Of a stretch of 64,000 nucleotides of DNA, positions 11,509-24,600 are shown in pieces. Within the stretch, counting starts at the first letter, position 1. Each line of letters opens with the position of its first letter. The position numbers were made by a program, and so were the translations under genes. The notes beneath the pieces are model-generated. The model worked only from the letters and a program-made list of their open reading frames with translations. It was not told the DNA's origin and made no database searches. The stretch comes from Burhinus oedicnemus (lineage: Eukaryota > Chordata > Aves > Charadriiformes > Burhinidae), in NCBI GenBank assembly GCA_008921705.1, contig VFFE01007601.1, forward strand, positions 321,827-385,826. Direction: 5' to 3'.

Positions 11509-14500
11509 GGTAGATTATCAGTGGACAGAAATTAAACATTTAACCTTTACACGGAGGCTTAATATTAAACTTCATCCAATGCATTCATCCTTTCCCTTCC
11601 ATGTCACAGCTTGATAGCATTTGTTGCTCGGGTTTTAAAAATTATTGACTCATGTTTCATTTTGTTCAGTATTGACTCAGGGGGATGGCAGGAAATGACA
11701 AAGAAACAAGGGGTCACTGGTAGAAACAACTCCTAGGAAACAACTCTTACTTTCTGTTGTAAAAGCCATTCCTCTTTGAGGTCCATTCCTGCCATGTTTA
11801 AGCATTGTTTGAACACTTAGAAAGCCAGAGTATCTAATGCCGTACTCAAGAAGGGCAATGTCAAGTCACTGAGAAGGGTCTTATAGCATTACAATTTAAT
11901 ATCATGCTATTATTCCAAAGCAGGAGCTGCATTGCAATGAGGCACCTCTGTCCTGGAATAGTGCCTCCATGCTGGGAGGAGGTTTACTAACTGTATTGAA
12001 TAGCAGGACATGCACTGGTGTTTTGGGTTCTCCAGATTATTGTCCTGCTGAGTACCTGCCTGTGGGATTCATTATATCATTGTATAGTGGGTAACAGGGA
12101 CAGCAGTGTTAGTCTTGGACTTGTCACAGGCATGATATAGACTCTTGAAAACATGGTCCTTCCTTTGCTTTCCTTTCACTACAAGAAACAAGTTGCTTGC
12201 CTCCAGTCTATACCAAAGGCAGGTCATCTCCTCATCTGTTCCCCTTATTGGCCATCTATTCGGTTTTTCTTAGAAATCAGGTCCACAGCTTTCACGGACA
12301 GTGAAAGTCCTGCTATCTGACCTGTCTGTTGGCAGGTGCAAAAAGGATTACTCTGGTGTGCCAAAGGCTGGGCTGTAGCAAGTGTCATCAAGATTAATGA
12401 CTTCATCAAGGCAAGCTGGACAAATCAATCAGAGTCCTTGATGGGAGTAAGAAAGACTAGACCCCATTACCCATCCAGCCCATTTGTCACCATGAGCTCC
12501 AGACACTGCTCAGGACTTGCTGGGCATGGTGGACCTCACACCTCACTGCTGCCCTCAGCTCCCAAGAGACCCTGCAAAGGCCACTGTCCCTGCACCCACT
12601 ATTTCCTGCACCAGGTACTCTGCACTCTGTCACCGGAGACACCCCAGCCAGCTCTGCAGAGTCATCCCACCGATGCTGATGAAGAGCTAAGCAATAGTGC
12701 TCGTCATGAGTGTGGCCAGCTGAACTGCCCTCCCTGCAATTAGACTTTCTAGGAAGCCTCTGCTCAGATTCAGATGGTTCTCAGTTCATCCCATCTACTT
12801 TCCTTTGCCTGGAAATCAGCCAGACAAGCACATTTTGCAAGCACTTAAAGGGTGCAATACCTTCTGTTAGCTGAGCAAGTGGCAAGGGAAGCTAAAACAG
12901 GGAAAAAGAGAAAAGAAGACAAGCACTGGTAAAACTTTTCAATGTGAGATTAGACAGGTCTTATCTGACCCACCAGAGAGACTAAGAAGGAGGCAGGCTA
13001 TAAAGCAAAGTCAATGCATCGTCTCTTCCCCATTCCTCTGATATTCTGCCTGTGATGATGTGAGATTCTCCAGGCAAGAACGGAACACCCCCACATCCAC
13101 AGGGCACTGTGTCCTTGAAAGAAAGGAGCGTGCGCAGGTGTATGACTCATTCCTCCCATTAGGCACAGACTGAAGAACTCTCCAAAGCGTCCCGCTCCAC
13201 AGAGAGACATCTGGTAAATCCTACGTGAGTTAACCTCATGCCACAATCTCACAAACACACAAATGAAACCAGGTCCCTCCTGCTGGCAGCTTCTCTGCAT
13301 GGGAGGGAATGACGAGCCTTGTCCTTGAAAGGAGATTACTCTGTGGGACGTGGAATAGAGCTCCCCATAGGACAGGGACTCATCCCCATGTAGAGAGGTG
13401 CTGCAATGCCTGTGAATGAGCCTTTTAACGATGGATGAACAGAATTTGCTCTGGTGTATTTGTACCTGATGCAAATTGCAGAGATCTGGACCAAAGCAAG
13501 AATGCTTGCAAGAGGTGGAAGGGGATCCAAAAAGTTTCTGTCATTTTGCTCTACCCTCTGCCTGAGACCTGTGGAGGACTGTCTCTGCTTTGGAGGGATT
13601 GGAGCTCCCATCCTGCCCACTCTCAGCTGCTCTCTGGAGGAGTCACACCCCCAGGGGATACACAACCCTATGTGCCCAGTCTGAGCGCTGTTAATACTCC
13701 TAACGGCTCTGTGTCTCACCTCCTTAAAGAAAAAGGAAAATAATAAGATCACAGCATTTCCTGAGTAAAATATCCTGCAGTTAAATATCTAGAGACCTGG
13801 GCTTGTCACTGCAGGAGTGACAGTAGACCCTTAAAAGCACTTAAGCTTCTACCCTCTAGATGCCAACCTCTGGTGTTACCTATCAAAAGATCTTTGAGGA
13901 ACTAAGCTTTCTCTGGAAGCTTCTTGCTTGTGATTTAATGGGATCCACAGCTCATCCTACAGTATGTCCCAGGGCAAATTCCCAGGGATTCAACATTTTA
14001 ACAGATTGATCAAAACACTCAGTTTGAGACATTTTTCTACTACCCACACCTCAAACTTGTCACACTTTGCTAGCAGGATGCTGAAAGTCAGATGTGCAGA
14101 AGGGCTTGGGTATTCTACACTCTGCATAGACCATCATTTATACACACACTGCTTTTTCCACAGAGGGAGAAGTGTCTGAACTCAACCACATCTTGCAGCC
14201 CAGCAAGAAAGTGGTCTGGATCTTGTGGGTTGCCTCCATGCAGGTCAGGGTTAAACCGATGGCATTGATGAAATGTAAATGGAAGATATTATGTAAAAAG
14301 AATTGCATAATGTTCCCAGATGTTTTCAATTTTCTGAGTGCTTCTAAAAATAAAATGAACTTTTAATACTTAATCAACATAGTTATTCATTCTCTTTTAC
14401 CCAAGATGAAATTTCCCATGAATTTTTTATGGATACACATTAGTTATTGTTGCCTTTGGCTTCCTGGTTCAGACACAGTTCTGCCCTCTGTTCCACTGAT

Positions 14501-16800
14501 TGTACAAATTACCCCCGCTGCGTAGGCTGGGTACACCCTTAAGTCCTTAAGAAATCTCTTCAATTGATTTTATAAGCCTGTTCAGGTTTGGCTAGACTTA
14601 CTTCAGGAGAGGATGATTTGTGAGGAGTGCATTAGCTGCCTAATGGGGACATAGCTCACTTGTTAGTACCACCTGGTCACAGACCCATGTAATCCCCCTA
14701 CCCCAGGGTGGCACCCATCTCATACAGAGCCTGGAGCGGCCTGGCAGCATGGACAGGGTGTGATGTGGCTTATCGTGGGTGCTCATCCACTGTTTATTTT
14801 TTTTCATATCATCCTGCACTCCTAGATGCTGGTGGTAGAGATGCTTTGAGCATGGTGAAACGAAAACTTAATCGGATGGTGCCAGGCTGGATTTCTCTTT
14901 GCATTCAGTGTTAATAAGAAAATCCACTGCAGGGAGGGGAGGCCTTTAGGTTCATTAAATCAGCGGGAATTTTTTTTTTTTATTCTGGACTTAAATGACT
15001 CTGTGATTTTTATTTCTATGTTTATTGTATAGAATTCAACAGCACAAGTCCTTAAAGACGAGAACGTGTTTTCCTGATACATCAGAGATGAAATCCCAGC
15101 CAATTTGTGCCTAAGGTTCTTGTGTAAATGCATTGGATGCATCTTGGTGGAGAAATGATTCAAAAGGAAAAGGAGCACAGAGAAAGCTTGAGTGACCAGC
15201 GAGTGGTTGATTTGATTGTCTGAACAAATAAGAATGCTTGCATGACCACCTCCTAAAAGCAAAAAGTGCTGCAAACAACAGCTGAAGAAAATGACCAGGG
15301 CGATATCGAACTGCCAGCCAGAGGCAACAGAGAGGACGATCAAGTGGCATGTCAGCGCCATGTAAAAATAAAAGCTTGCAGTTTCCAAATGTTTCTGTGA
15401 GTGCTTTAGCTTGTCATGCCATCTCACATCTCTAAGGAAGTTATGAACCATCAGCAGGGAGGACTTCACGTCAGGGAGAGGTGAAAGGCAGGAAAATGTG
15501 GGATTGGTATCAATCCAAGCACAGCTACTGCTTTGGCTCAATGTCAGCACCAGTCTCTGCTCTGCACGTCCCGCGTATAAAGCAGGAGATTTTCCAACAA
15601 CACCGTGTAGCCACAATTACAAAGCTGAAAGGCAATAGCCCATTATGTTGCTTTCAGCACCATTGGTGTACACTCACACGGCATTTAGCAAAGGCATGTT
15701 TAGTGCCTTGTACGTCTTTTTCTGCCAACGTTGTGAATCCATTTGGAGCAAGCCATTGAGCTTTATTTTTATTTTACTTAATTTTTTTCCAAATGCATTA
15801 AGCTAAATACTTATATTAACAGCCTCTAGGGCATACAGAATATATACATTTGCGTTTATCGCAGACAGTTAGAATCTTACCACTCTTTACTTCTCATAGA
15901 AGAAATTTCTCCTGTGATGAATTAATCTTTATGAGCTAGTTCTCATTTCCTTCATTTCTTCACAGCTACCATGTTTTTTCTAAAGAGGAAACGAGAGTTA
16001 ATTTTTTTCGTTAACGTGAATTGCATTTTCTGCTAACCGCTATTTATAAGAGGTGTGCCTGATTCTCAGCTAAACTACTCCAGCTCAGAAATCTAAAGAC
16101 TAGAATATTTACCTCTGTTGTGTACTCAATCCTAAATATTTCCACTAAATTTCCAGAAGCCCTCGAAGGGTAAACATTTTCGGAATGACCCAGTGCAGTC
16201 ACCAGGAGCTATTACATTCTGAAATTAACAACATGCTCTCTCCAGATTGCTCCATTTGTACTTAGTTCATGGAAACCACCAAACAAATTGACCTGGTCTG
16301 CCACCGTGCTCATTATAAAGGGTCCTGGGAAGAACAGGAGAGTGAGCACAGGCTCCAAGAGGCTTTGGTGGGGTGTGCGGCTGTATTAGTGTACGTCACC
16401 CATGTGCTGCAAGAACTGCAGTCACCAAACAGCCATTCCAAATAACCACTAAAGCCCACCAGCTGCCTTCTTTCTCTTATCCTCTTCCCATTATCACACA
16501 GAGAGTTTTTTCATTTCCAAACCTTCTGCCTTTTTGGTTTTCTGCGGTTTGGAGCGTTCCTCGCTCTCCGTGTCACCATGCCAAAGCCACCTGGGTAAGC
16601 TGCAGGGACCACTGGGGACAGCGCAAGGCATTAGAGATTAGCCCTGGATGTCTCTTAGGACCGTCACTGGGACAATGCGGGTTGACCCTTTGGGGGCACT
16701 GAGTTTGTAGTGGAAGAGCTATGACTTCCACGCCCCTGCTGAGTACCAGTTGAAAAACCCATGGTCTGAAAAGCCAATTAATTGACATTATTTAAAGACT
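11509..16800. other. Non-coding DNA with chance ORFs
   Basis: No gene recognised. The segment has two AP-1-type TGACTCA sites close together (11646-11652 and 11673-11679), a T12 run at 14970-14981 and several open frames: 135 codons at 12336-12743 plus, 158 and 138 codons overlapping on the minus strand at 12998-13752, and 218 codons on the minus strand at 14960-15616. None shows a known domain or flanking splice sites. Confidence 0.5.
14960..15616 (-). other. 218-codon open frame, unrecognised
   Basis: Uninterrupted minus-strand frame. The conceptual product has hydrophobic stretches around residues 80-125 and 140-155, with a Lys/Arg-rich end (RIKKKNSR) that is simply the translated T-run at 14970-14981 and its surroundings. 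I recognise no family. The first methionine lacks a strong Kozak context, no signal peptide is evident, and nothing suggests exon borders. Most likely a chance frame in non-coding DNA, listed because its length is above that of its neighbours. Confidence 0.12.
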
Positions 16801-16818
16801 GCTTTTCAGGGGAGGCCT

Positions 16819-17127
16819 TTGTTGAAGGAACTGAATCTCAACTCTGTGCTAAATTATGCACAGGAGTTAAGGGAGGTGAGAGTAAGAAATCCACTGGGTA
16901 ATCATAATCACTGTGCAATTAGGTTTGATATCATAATAGAAGGTTATTCTCCTAGGGGTAATGCAGTGAGGGTGAACTTTAAAAGGCCAGATTTTAAAAC
17001 TATGAGAAAAATGATTAACAGAAGGCTCAAGGGCAAAGTGAAACTCCTTAACAACTTACAGCAAATTTGTTCCTACAGTAACTCTTCTGGCAACCCCAGG
17101 AGCTGTACCAAGGGTGAGTTTGGCTAA
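16819..17127 (+). pseudogene. Decayed LINE endonuclease C-terminal fragment (CR1-like)
   Basis: The frame encodes a stretch resembling the end of the apurinic-type endonuclease domain of CR1-like LINE ORF2 proteins, followed by the spacer before the reverse transcriptase. The clearest block is VRNPLGNHNHCAIRFDI (about residues 25-41), where active elements have a conserved G-N-S-D-H segment. Here the Ser-Asp of the SDH triad is replaced by His-Asn, so catalytic residues are lost. It continues with a Lys/Arg-rich stretch (VNFKRPDF..MRKMINRRLKGKVKLLNN) typical of this linker, and ends in a stop at 17125-17127. No intact N-terminal endonuclease lies upstream. Seen: the motif. Inferred: family assignment, from memory of CR1-type proteins. 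Confidence 0.6.
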
Positions 17128-17239
17128 TGTAATCAGTCCAGAGGCTATTTAAGAACCTGTGCTAGAGAAGCAGATGGTGGTTGGACCTTTGAGCTGAAAA
17201 TAAGAACAAGAAGGATAAAATCTGCATGGCTGAGCTGAG

Positions 17240-18430
17240 CTTACTGAAAATAAACATCCTTTTAAAAATTAAAAGGGGTCTCTGACTAAAGAGCAGAACA
17301 GAGGCTAGAGTAAACGCAGACAAGCTAGAAAGGAAACAGACATAGAGACATAGGACTATAAAAAAAATTCAAGGTATTTCTGATACAGTGGAGAAGAAAA
17401 AATTAAACCCCCAACCAGGCATGTAATGAGTGAAACTTAGGAAGCGCTGTTGTTATGTGACAGCTTTATTGTACCCAATTAACTCAAATATATGTATCTG
17501 CTGGAAGACGCCACTCTTTGTGGTAACTTGCTATCAGATGTACAAAAGCAGGCATTTCTTCTGCAGAACCCTGTATCTTTGTGGGGAGAGGGGGAGGCTG
17601 AAAATCAGAGGATGCTGAAGCAGGAAAAAAACCCTCGCCCTGAGTTATTTACACAGATGTAACTAAAAAGATTCCTTGTCTGTGCCGCTTTCTGTGGGAA
17701 ATTAGAGAGTGACTTCAGCAGTGATTTACTTTAACTCTGTGGAAGGTGAACAGGACCCGAGGAAAGAGTTATGTGGCCGCTAGTTCACCGGGGCAGTAAA
17801 TCACCCGGACTAGCTGGTACCTAGCCCAAGGAGTAGAGAAAACAAACTACACAATAGTGAACCTGTCAAACAAGGTGCCCCGCTCACCTTATGGGGTGAA
17901 ATGTCCCTTTGAAAACACAGGAAGGGATTCAGCGCTGGCTCCCACTGCACAGCAACAGCGCGGGAAAACCCCCTGCGAGCTAATGCAGGAGCATTAGCTG
18001 TGACCCTTGCAGGAACGCTGCCCGTGCAGGCAGCACCGCAGGCAGCACCAGCACGGTGGGGAGGGACACAGGGTCTCTGGGGCTGGCTCACACCCCAGAA
18101 GTGGTAGAGACACCCTGGCTGGGAGATGAACCCCCGTCCCTGGGAACAACCACTGTCCAGCTGGTGCCACAGAGGACACAAGGGCACAGACCTCAGCACG
18201 GACAAAAACAGCACATTTACTTAAATTTTAAGTTTTCCAAAATGTCACCAGTCTCTCCTTTCGTGTTTGTGCAGCCTCAAGCACAACGGGGCCTTGACCT
18301 CAGCTGTAGCCCGTAATGTCACCGTAATGGAGGCAAATAAATGACAATAGGGAGTAAACCCACTTCAGTCTCTGTAAGGAAATATTGTTCTTTCAAAGCA
18401 ATTCCTCATCTGAAAAGTTAATAAAATAGT
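17240..18430. other. Non-coding DNA between two LINE fragments
   Basis: No gene recognised. If the endonuclease fragment upstream and the RT fragment downstream belong to one element, this interval should contain the remaining linker and early RT plus inserted DNA, but I cannot recognise it in any plus-strand frame. The minus-strand 134-codon frame at 17810-18214 is in a GC-rich patch and looks like chance. Confidence 0.4.
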
Positions 18431-18437
18431 ACATAAA

Positions 18438-18506
18438 GGTGACCTGGTAGATATAATTTACTTGGGTTTTCAAAATGCTTTTGATAAGGTCCCTCATAAA
18501 AGAATA
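18438..18506 (+). pseudogene. LINE reverse transcriptase motif-A fragment
   Basis: Read in one frame, this segment gives GDLVDIIYLGFQNAFDKVPH followed by KRI. It closely matches the motif-A block of CR1/L2-type LINE reverse transcriptases, whose family pattern is an aliphatic run, Tyr-Leu-Asp-Phe, then Ala-Phe-Asp-x-Val-Pro-His. The first catalytic aspartate of motif A is glycine here, so the copy is dead. The frame is lost just after. It lies on the same strand as the endonuclease relic about 1.3 kb upstream, consistent with one old element later interrupted. No YADD motif follows. Confidence 0.65.
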
Positions 18507-18514
18507 TTAATGAT

Positions 18515-18650
18515 AATGAGAATGATCTTACATTTATGGTGGTACCTTTCATTCAGATGAATCCCAAAGTGCTTTACAAAGTTTTTACTAACTGATTGTA
18601 CAAATCATGTGTCATATATATCCCCAAAGTGCTGCTAGGTCTGGGAGAAG
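18515..18650 (+). repeat. Old SINE/LINE-derived module next to the RT relic
   Basis: The core at about 18545-18585, with CCTTTCATTCAGATGAATCC followed by an AAAGTGCTTTACAAA-type segment, resembles the 'cctttcat..gatcccaaagcgctttacaaa' module found in ancient amniote interspersed repeats. It begins a few bases after the LINE RT motif stops, so it probably inserted into that LINE or recombined with it. I cannot name the family from memory with certainty. Confidence 0.4.
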
Positions 18651-21600
18651 GCATGACAGCTATTTAATTGCCTAGCATGCTGCTGTTCAATATTTTAGGG
18701 CAGGGTGTAAAAGCAAAAGCTCCAACCATGTGCAATTAGAGTGAATTTAGGCAGGTAAAAGCTACTTTCCAAAGCTGAGATTTGGCTGACAACCAAGCCC
18801 ATCTTGTCCCTCTGCCCTCACCCAAATGTTGAGGGATGCCTTAGGCTGAACAGATGAATGGCTCAGCTGGAAAAAAGGCATCTTTTTCGGATTGCTCCCA
18901 AACATACAGCAGCCATTTCAAGTTGCTCCCAAACATACAGTGGACAGTTTATGGGCACCTATACTTGGCCATCTAACTCCAGAGAAGCATCATCGTTTAA
19001 GTTTTCTTCTCCAAATTTTCCATAGGTTTTTAACCTATGTCCTTCAGCTTCATAAGCAGCTGCCAATGCTGACAGCCACCAACAGAGCATCTTCAGCTCT
19101 CATTAGTGTTTGGGAAGCAATCTCTGCCTCTATTCTGCAGTCAGTTTTGCTTTGAGGTGCACATCTGAAGCACTACTAATCCGGACTCTTTTAATCGTGA
19201 AGACAGCTCCAGCCATAAGCACATTCTGTTTAGAAAGTATCAGAACACTTAATTTAAAGGCAGAAAATGTCTCATTTAATTGCCTGAAATCAAAGGTTTC
19301 ATATTTTAATTAAGCTTTTAAGAGGAGTTGTTTCATTGCTCTGTTTTTTTTTTCCTTTTTTCCTCTCAGATATGAAGGTCATTAAATAATATCTTTACTG
19401 ATTAAGCAAAGCAATAGTAACAATAATTTCACCATGTCTTATACAGTGTGGACACTACCCCAGACGTGAGCTTCATACATTATCGCTGATCAGCAGATGA
19501 ACATCACTCATATACTATGCCTGGCTCGGTACAAAGGACCACCTGAACTTCCATGTCCTCTATTTCTTGTTACTTGCAAAGAAAGAAGATGGCAAGAAAG
19601 CTGAATCATAGCTTCTCCCTAGATACAAATTCCTCCACAGTTAGGGTGATTTGGCAGCTTTTCTACTCTCTCTTAAATGAGTAGCCTAAAACCAGATACC
19701 TGAACAGAATAAAATCAAAGCAAGAAGCTTACGGATGGGGATGGAAGAGGACCTCGGAGGCACCAAGGTGTTCTAGTTGTGTAGGCAGAAAGATTTCAGC
19801 TGAGCTGTAATACCCTTGGGCCCACCTTTGAAATGCTCCATCTAGCCCTCTGCCCAAGGCAGCATGCATCTCCTGTTTATCACCATCCCACCCGGGCGCT
19901 GCTGTATTTTTTTGCAGAGCTAAACAAAGGACAGGGTCCCTTCCTCCACTGTGACAGCTTGTCAGACTTTGCAGTACAATCCATATTTCATATCAAAATA
20001 GTCCTCCTCAAATTCAAGTTGTATAAATTATATATTGCTAGGTAAACACGACCTTCCTCTGCCAATTCTTTCAGGCCAGAGCCAGAAGCCAAAACAACAA
20101 AAATCTTGTGAGAACAGGCATCCAGGGCCAAGCTGTCAAAAATCTCCAACAAGGAGCTGATTTGTCAACAGAAGTCATCATTTCACAGGGAGCTCCATTC
20201 CTTCTTGAGTGCTCCCCTGGCCAAATTGCTGCCAGATTTTTGCTGAGCGATCCCATGCCCTCACATTATAGCCTCTTGTTTCCCACATAACCCTTCTCAC
20301 AGGGTAAGAAGGTCTCATTTTTAGCACAATCCCTTGGGAACAGGAGGGAAGAGCGATGCTTATGTGAAAACATGGCCCCACAGCCTGCCCCACAGTGCAG
20401 CAGGAGCCTCCCCAGCCCCCCTGCAGTAAATTCGCATTCCCTTGGAGAAGCTCTGCCTCACCCTCTACTTCCCGCAGACTCTAGAAAGCAAAACCCTTAC
20501 TGTTAGGCAGTTTAATTTCGACTATGAATAAGCATTCGTGCACTTGTGGCCTATTCAAGGAGGCTCTTTGGGCAAAATAATGGTTTTAAACTTCTTTCTG
20601 CTGCCAAGGTGACATAAAGAGGCTTCAGCCTACTGTGAGGCTGTTGTATATGCAACATATTGGTTCAAACTCTTGTCTCCAGCAAGCACTCTTTGTGTGT
20701 GGAGTACACCTGGCTGCTCTAACCTGATCAACAGTTATTGCTTTGTTTCTTTACAATGGGTTTTATTTGCCTCGGTAAAGACATTCTTAATGCAATGAGC
20801 CTGCAAGAAGCCCTCAAAAGCCATAGAAATAAAGAATGGGAAGTTTTCCAAATGCACATCAAGCTAGCCACTTTCCCACACCCTCTGGGTAGTCACGTGC
20901 CAGGGAGACAAAGGTGCAGGCTGGGGGAAATGGTGAAACAAGAAGGGGAAAGAAGGCAGATGGGTCCCCCATCTCCCTTACGCTGATGCAAGGCACACTT
21001 ACACCTCAGGTTTCAAGGTACAGATCTCACCTCAGATGTTCTCTTGCTTTTGGAAGTCAGTGGCACCACAGGCAGCGGGGGAACCTTTTCCCTGGGTACG
21101 CAGTTGTTTGAAATATTGCTAGCCAGGCGTTGATTGTTGCTGGCATTTGTCTTTCAGCAGCTGCCACAGCGGGCTCCTCGGGAGGTGTGGGAAATATCTT
21201 GCAATTATGTGCTTTATGACGTACCCCAGAGAAACATTTGGCCATATGTATTTGCACAAGGATGCACATATCCAGCGTGCAAGAGGGTCCATGCTAGGTG
21301 TTATCAACATAACAAAATTACTCTCTGTTTCACCTCTCTGCCTGTCTCTGATGCACCTGACCACTCTCTTAAACAGATTAAGGGGTTGGAAATGTTAGCC
21401 TTAAGCAAGAAGGCTTTGATTTTCCCTTGCTTTGCATCTTGCTGTTTTCTGCCTTGTGTCATCCCTACAACCAGCTGAATCTCCCTTTCCTAGGGGCTGA
21501 ATCTCAGCTCTTCTCAGACATTCGGAGCAGCGGGGAACTGGGCTCCCTGCCCACATCCTGTACCTGTGACTGACTCCTAGACATTGAGTGCAAGTGTGTT

Positions 21601-24600
21601 AGATGCAGTGTTAAATCACTGGCTGTCCTGGAAGTTACTGAGCTCTGGAGTCTGTGGGACAAGGAAGACTTCGTTTGGTTTTGTCACTGTGTCCTCCTTT
21701 TCAGAGCATCGTCAAAAGGGCTGTGGGGATAGCATTTCCAGCATTCCTTGGGAAAAGTATAGTATAAAAATTACTTTTGTTCCCCATTACACCTTTTTTT
21801 TTATTTATTTTAATTGAAGTGGACCGAGAGGATTTAAAGTCTTTTTCAAAATCTGCCTTTGATAATGGATGCTGGGCACATGGAAGCCTGGTTCTGAGCT
21901 GTTACCAAGACCTGTCCCAAGAGGGTTGACAGAAAGCCCAACAGAGCAGGAGTTAACAGCATTACTTCTCCACACATGCTTGTACCATTTCTGCTTAATC
22001 ATTTAGCTCTTTCTTTCATGAGCCTATTTGTATGAGAAAGCCCCGCTTTGTAACACCAAGAGTTACCCAGCCGCGCTCACTGCAAGTTGGTACAAAAGAG
22101 GCTGAACAAACCAACCAGAATTGCTTAGTCTTGAGCCCCTAAATGTGTCATTTGACAATAAAACATTCTTTTTTTCTTTTTAACCTCCCAGAGGAAACCA
22201 AAAGAAGGTCTGAATGTGGTACAGAAACTTTAAATTCCTGGATTCATCAAACAAGCACAACTCTCTTGCTGGACCAGTGGTATAGCCTGCAGGAGTCCTG
22301 CAGGAAAGCCTGACGGATGGAAAGGGAGAGTCAATAGAGTTCAGTCCTCCCATGAAAGCCAAACAAATTAATTCCCCACCTCCAGTACACCGTGGTATTC
22401 TCTCTACATTAATCTGAGTTAATGAATTTTCTTTTTTCAGGTGTGTTTTTTTCCTTTTGCTCACTTTGAAGGTCCTAGAAGGACCTCCTGTGGCTTGCAC
22501 AAGGCGGCTCAGAGAGCCACAGTATGGGACCTGGGTGGTTGCTATGAACCTCCCCAATTAAAATGGCAAGCGGCTTAGCAGTATTTTTACAAAGTTAGAC
22601 AAATCTGGCTGGCACACACAAAACTTATCATTTTGGGAACAAAAAGGACAGGAGTTTAAACTTTATAACCTTCTCAACTTTCCACCCACCCTCCCAAACA
22701 GCTGGTGTTGTGGTATATGTTTTGTTTTACAAGAAAGCTAGGGAAATTGTTTCACTTCAAAAGTCTCCTTTCAGATTTACTTAGACATCCATTGTTTCTC
22801 ATTTTATAAGGGTTTTATAGCAACCTAAGTCCTGAAGAATAACAATGTTTAACTGATCTTAGTGATACAACATTATTGGTACTACTAATTCCACAGCCAT
22901 TGTTTTTTTTCTCAGGACAGGGAGGTAATTTTCCTAAAATTACATTGTTTTCTAAAACAGCTCTATTCAATGCTATACATCTACCTTCTGGCAGCATAGT
23001 TTAATTTGCATTTAAATAATTTCCTGATATCATTGGAAAAGTAATTATACATAACACTAACCAATTTTCAAGCCTCAGCTTTTAATCGGTCCATGACCAA
23101 ATCCCTCTCCTAGGTTTTAAAACAACCTCCCCAAAATGTATAATTCCCAAATACCAGAACCTGCCTCCTTTTCTTCCCTTCATTTGCTTATTCATCTTAT
23201 GTGGTGAATCCAGATTAGTAGAAAACCATGTTGGTATTTCTATCCTTGGTTTCTCTTTAGGGCTGTGTCACTTTGGTTTGCTGACTTTTCCCTCGTAGAA
23301 AGGTCTGAGCAGATCTTATGGAGATCCCACGCGTGGCATGCCAAAAGCACCACAATGCATCAACCTTTTATAGTAGTTACAGATGTTGGATTTTGGTCCG
23401 ATTCTGAGATTTTTATCATAGATGAGGCAGGGAATAGATGTAGTTTGAGCCAAGGCAATAGCAGGAGATCCAGGTTTGATCTGGAGTGTCCTGGACCTTA
23501 GATTTTTGATTGGTTCTAGAGGCCATTTGTCACACTTAGATCCAGATATACTTCTTCCTGAATTTTGCAGGCATTTTATTCAGGTTAATTATTCAATTGA
23601 AAAAACAGTTCACTGGATATGTAGATCACTTTTAACAAGACTCCATATCATATTAAAAGAGAATATCCCTAAAAGCTGTTTAACATGCCACAGTCTTTTT
23701 CTCTTAGAAAGATAATGCCTATAGAAGATGAGCTGTATTTTTCAGCGCTCTGATTATCTGCTCATGAGCCATGTGAAGAGAAATACAATCCCCTGTACTA
23801 AAAGTGCCAACTCAAAAGCGCTAAGCCATTAACTGTAGAACAAGTCCAATGTGAAAGAGACAATGATGCGTCATAGGGGCCATCATATGGCCCATAAAGT
23901 CAATATTGAAGCCATGAAATTCAGATGTGAGTGTAGTTTTCCTCAAGGTTTAGGATCAGCCTTGACCTGACCTGTTAGCCAAGCCCTCTCTCTCCCATTA
24001 AAAGTGATTCAACTATTAAGATAATTCAAGACTGAAATTGCTAATGACATGCTGTGGATCTGCCTTATAATCAACTCTTACCTGGCGCTTGAAGAACCTT
24101 CAATGCAAGTGAGAAGTCGTAAGGATTTTAGTGCAGGAAATGTCTGTCTAAAAGAGGTAGCGCACTGTACAGTTAATGCTAGCAAATCAGACGTTTTGCA
24201 AGGCTGTACACTGAGCCTGGAATGATATTGAAAAGGATTGCTTGGCACCAACCCTTTAGTATCATACACCAGATTTCATCAGTGAGGTGATACCCAGCCA
24301 ACAGGAGAATTTTCAGATTAAACTTCCACAGCTTGTCAGACAGTGATGACCCCTGCTATTTTCACCTCCCAACATGTTTTTACTTTGTTCTCAAGCTTGC
24401 AACTGTTCCACAGATGCCTACAGCAGATCACTCTGGGATGATTCCTCATCTGGATGACGGCGGCAAGTAAAAGGTCTCGGCTGCCAGCACATGGGAATGC
24501 TAAAGAATCAATTTTCACTAAGATCTGAACTGGAAGGTGGATACAAATGAACAGATCAGTGTGTCAGCCCAGTTCAAGTGCACGAAAGATTTGTCAGCCT

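Noticed and set aside
12998..13752. Two overlapping minus-strand frames (158 and 138 codons) plus plus-strand frames over the same DNA
   Set aside because: Similar open lengths on both strands with no known motif suggest low stop density by composition, not a gene.
19342..19380. Long pyrimidine tract ending CTCTCAG, acceptor-like
   Set aside because: The downstream sequence soon has stops in the tested frames, and no donor is positioned to make a typical exon.
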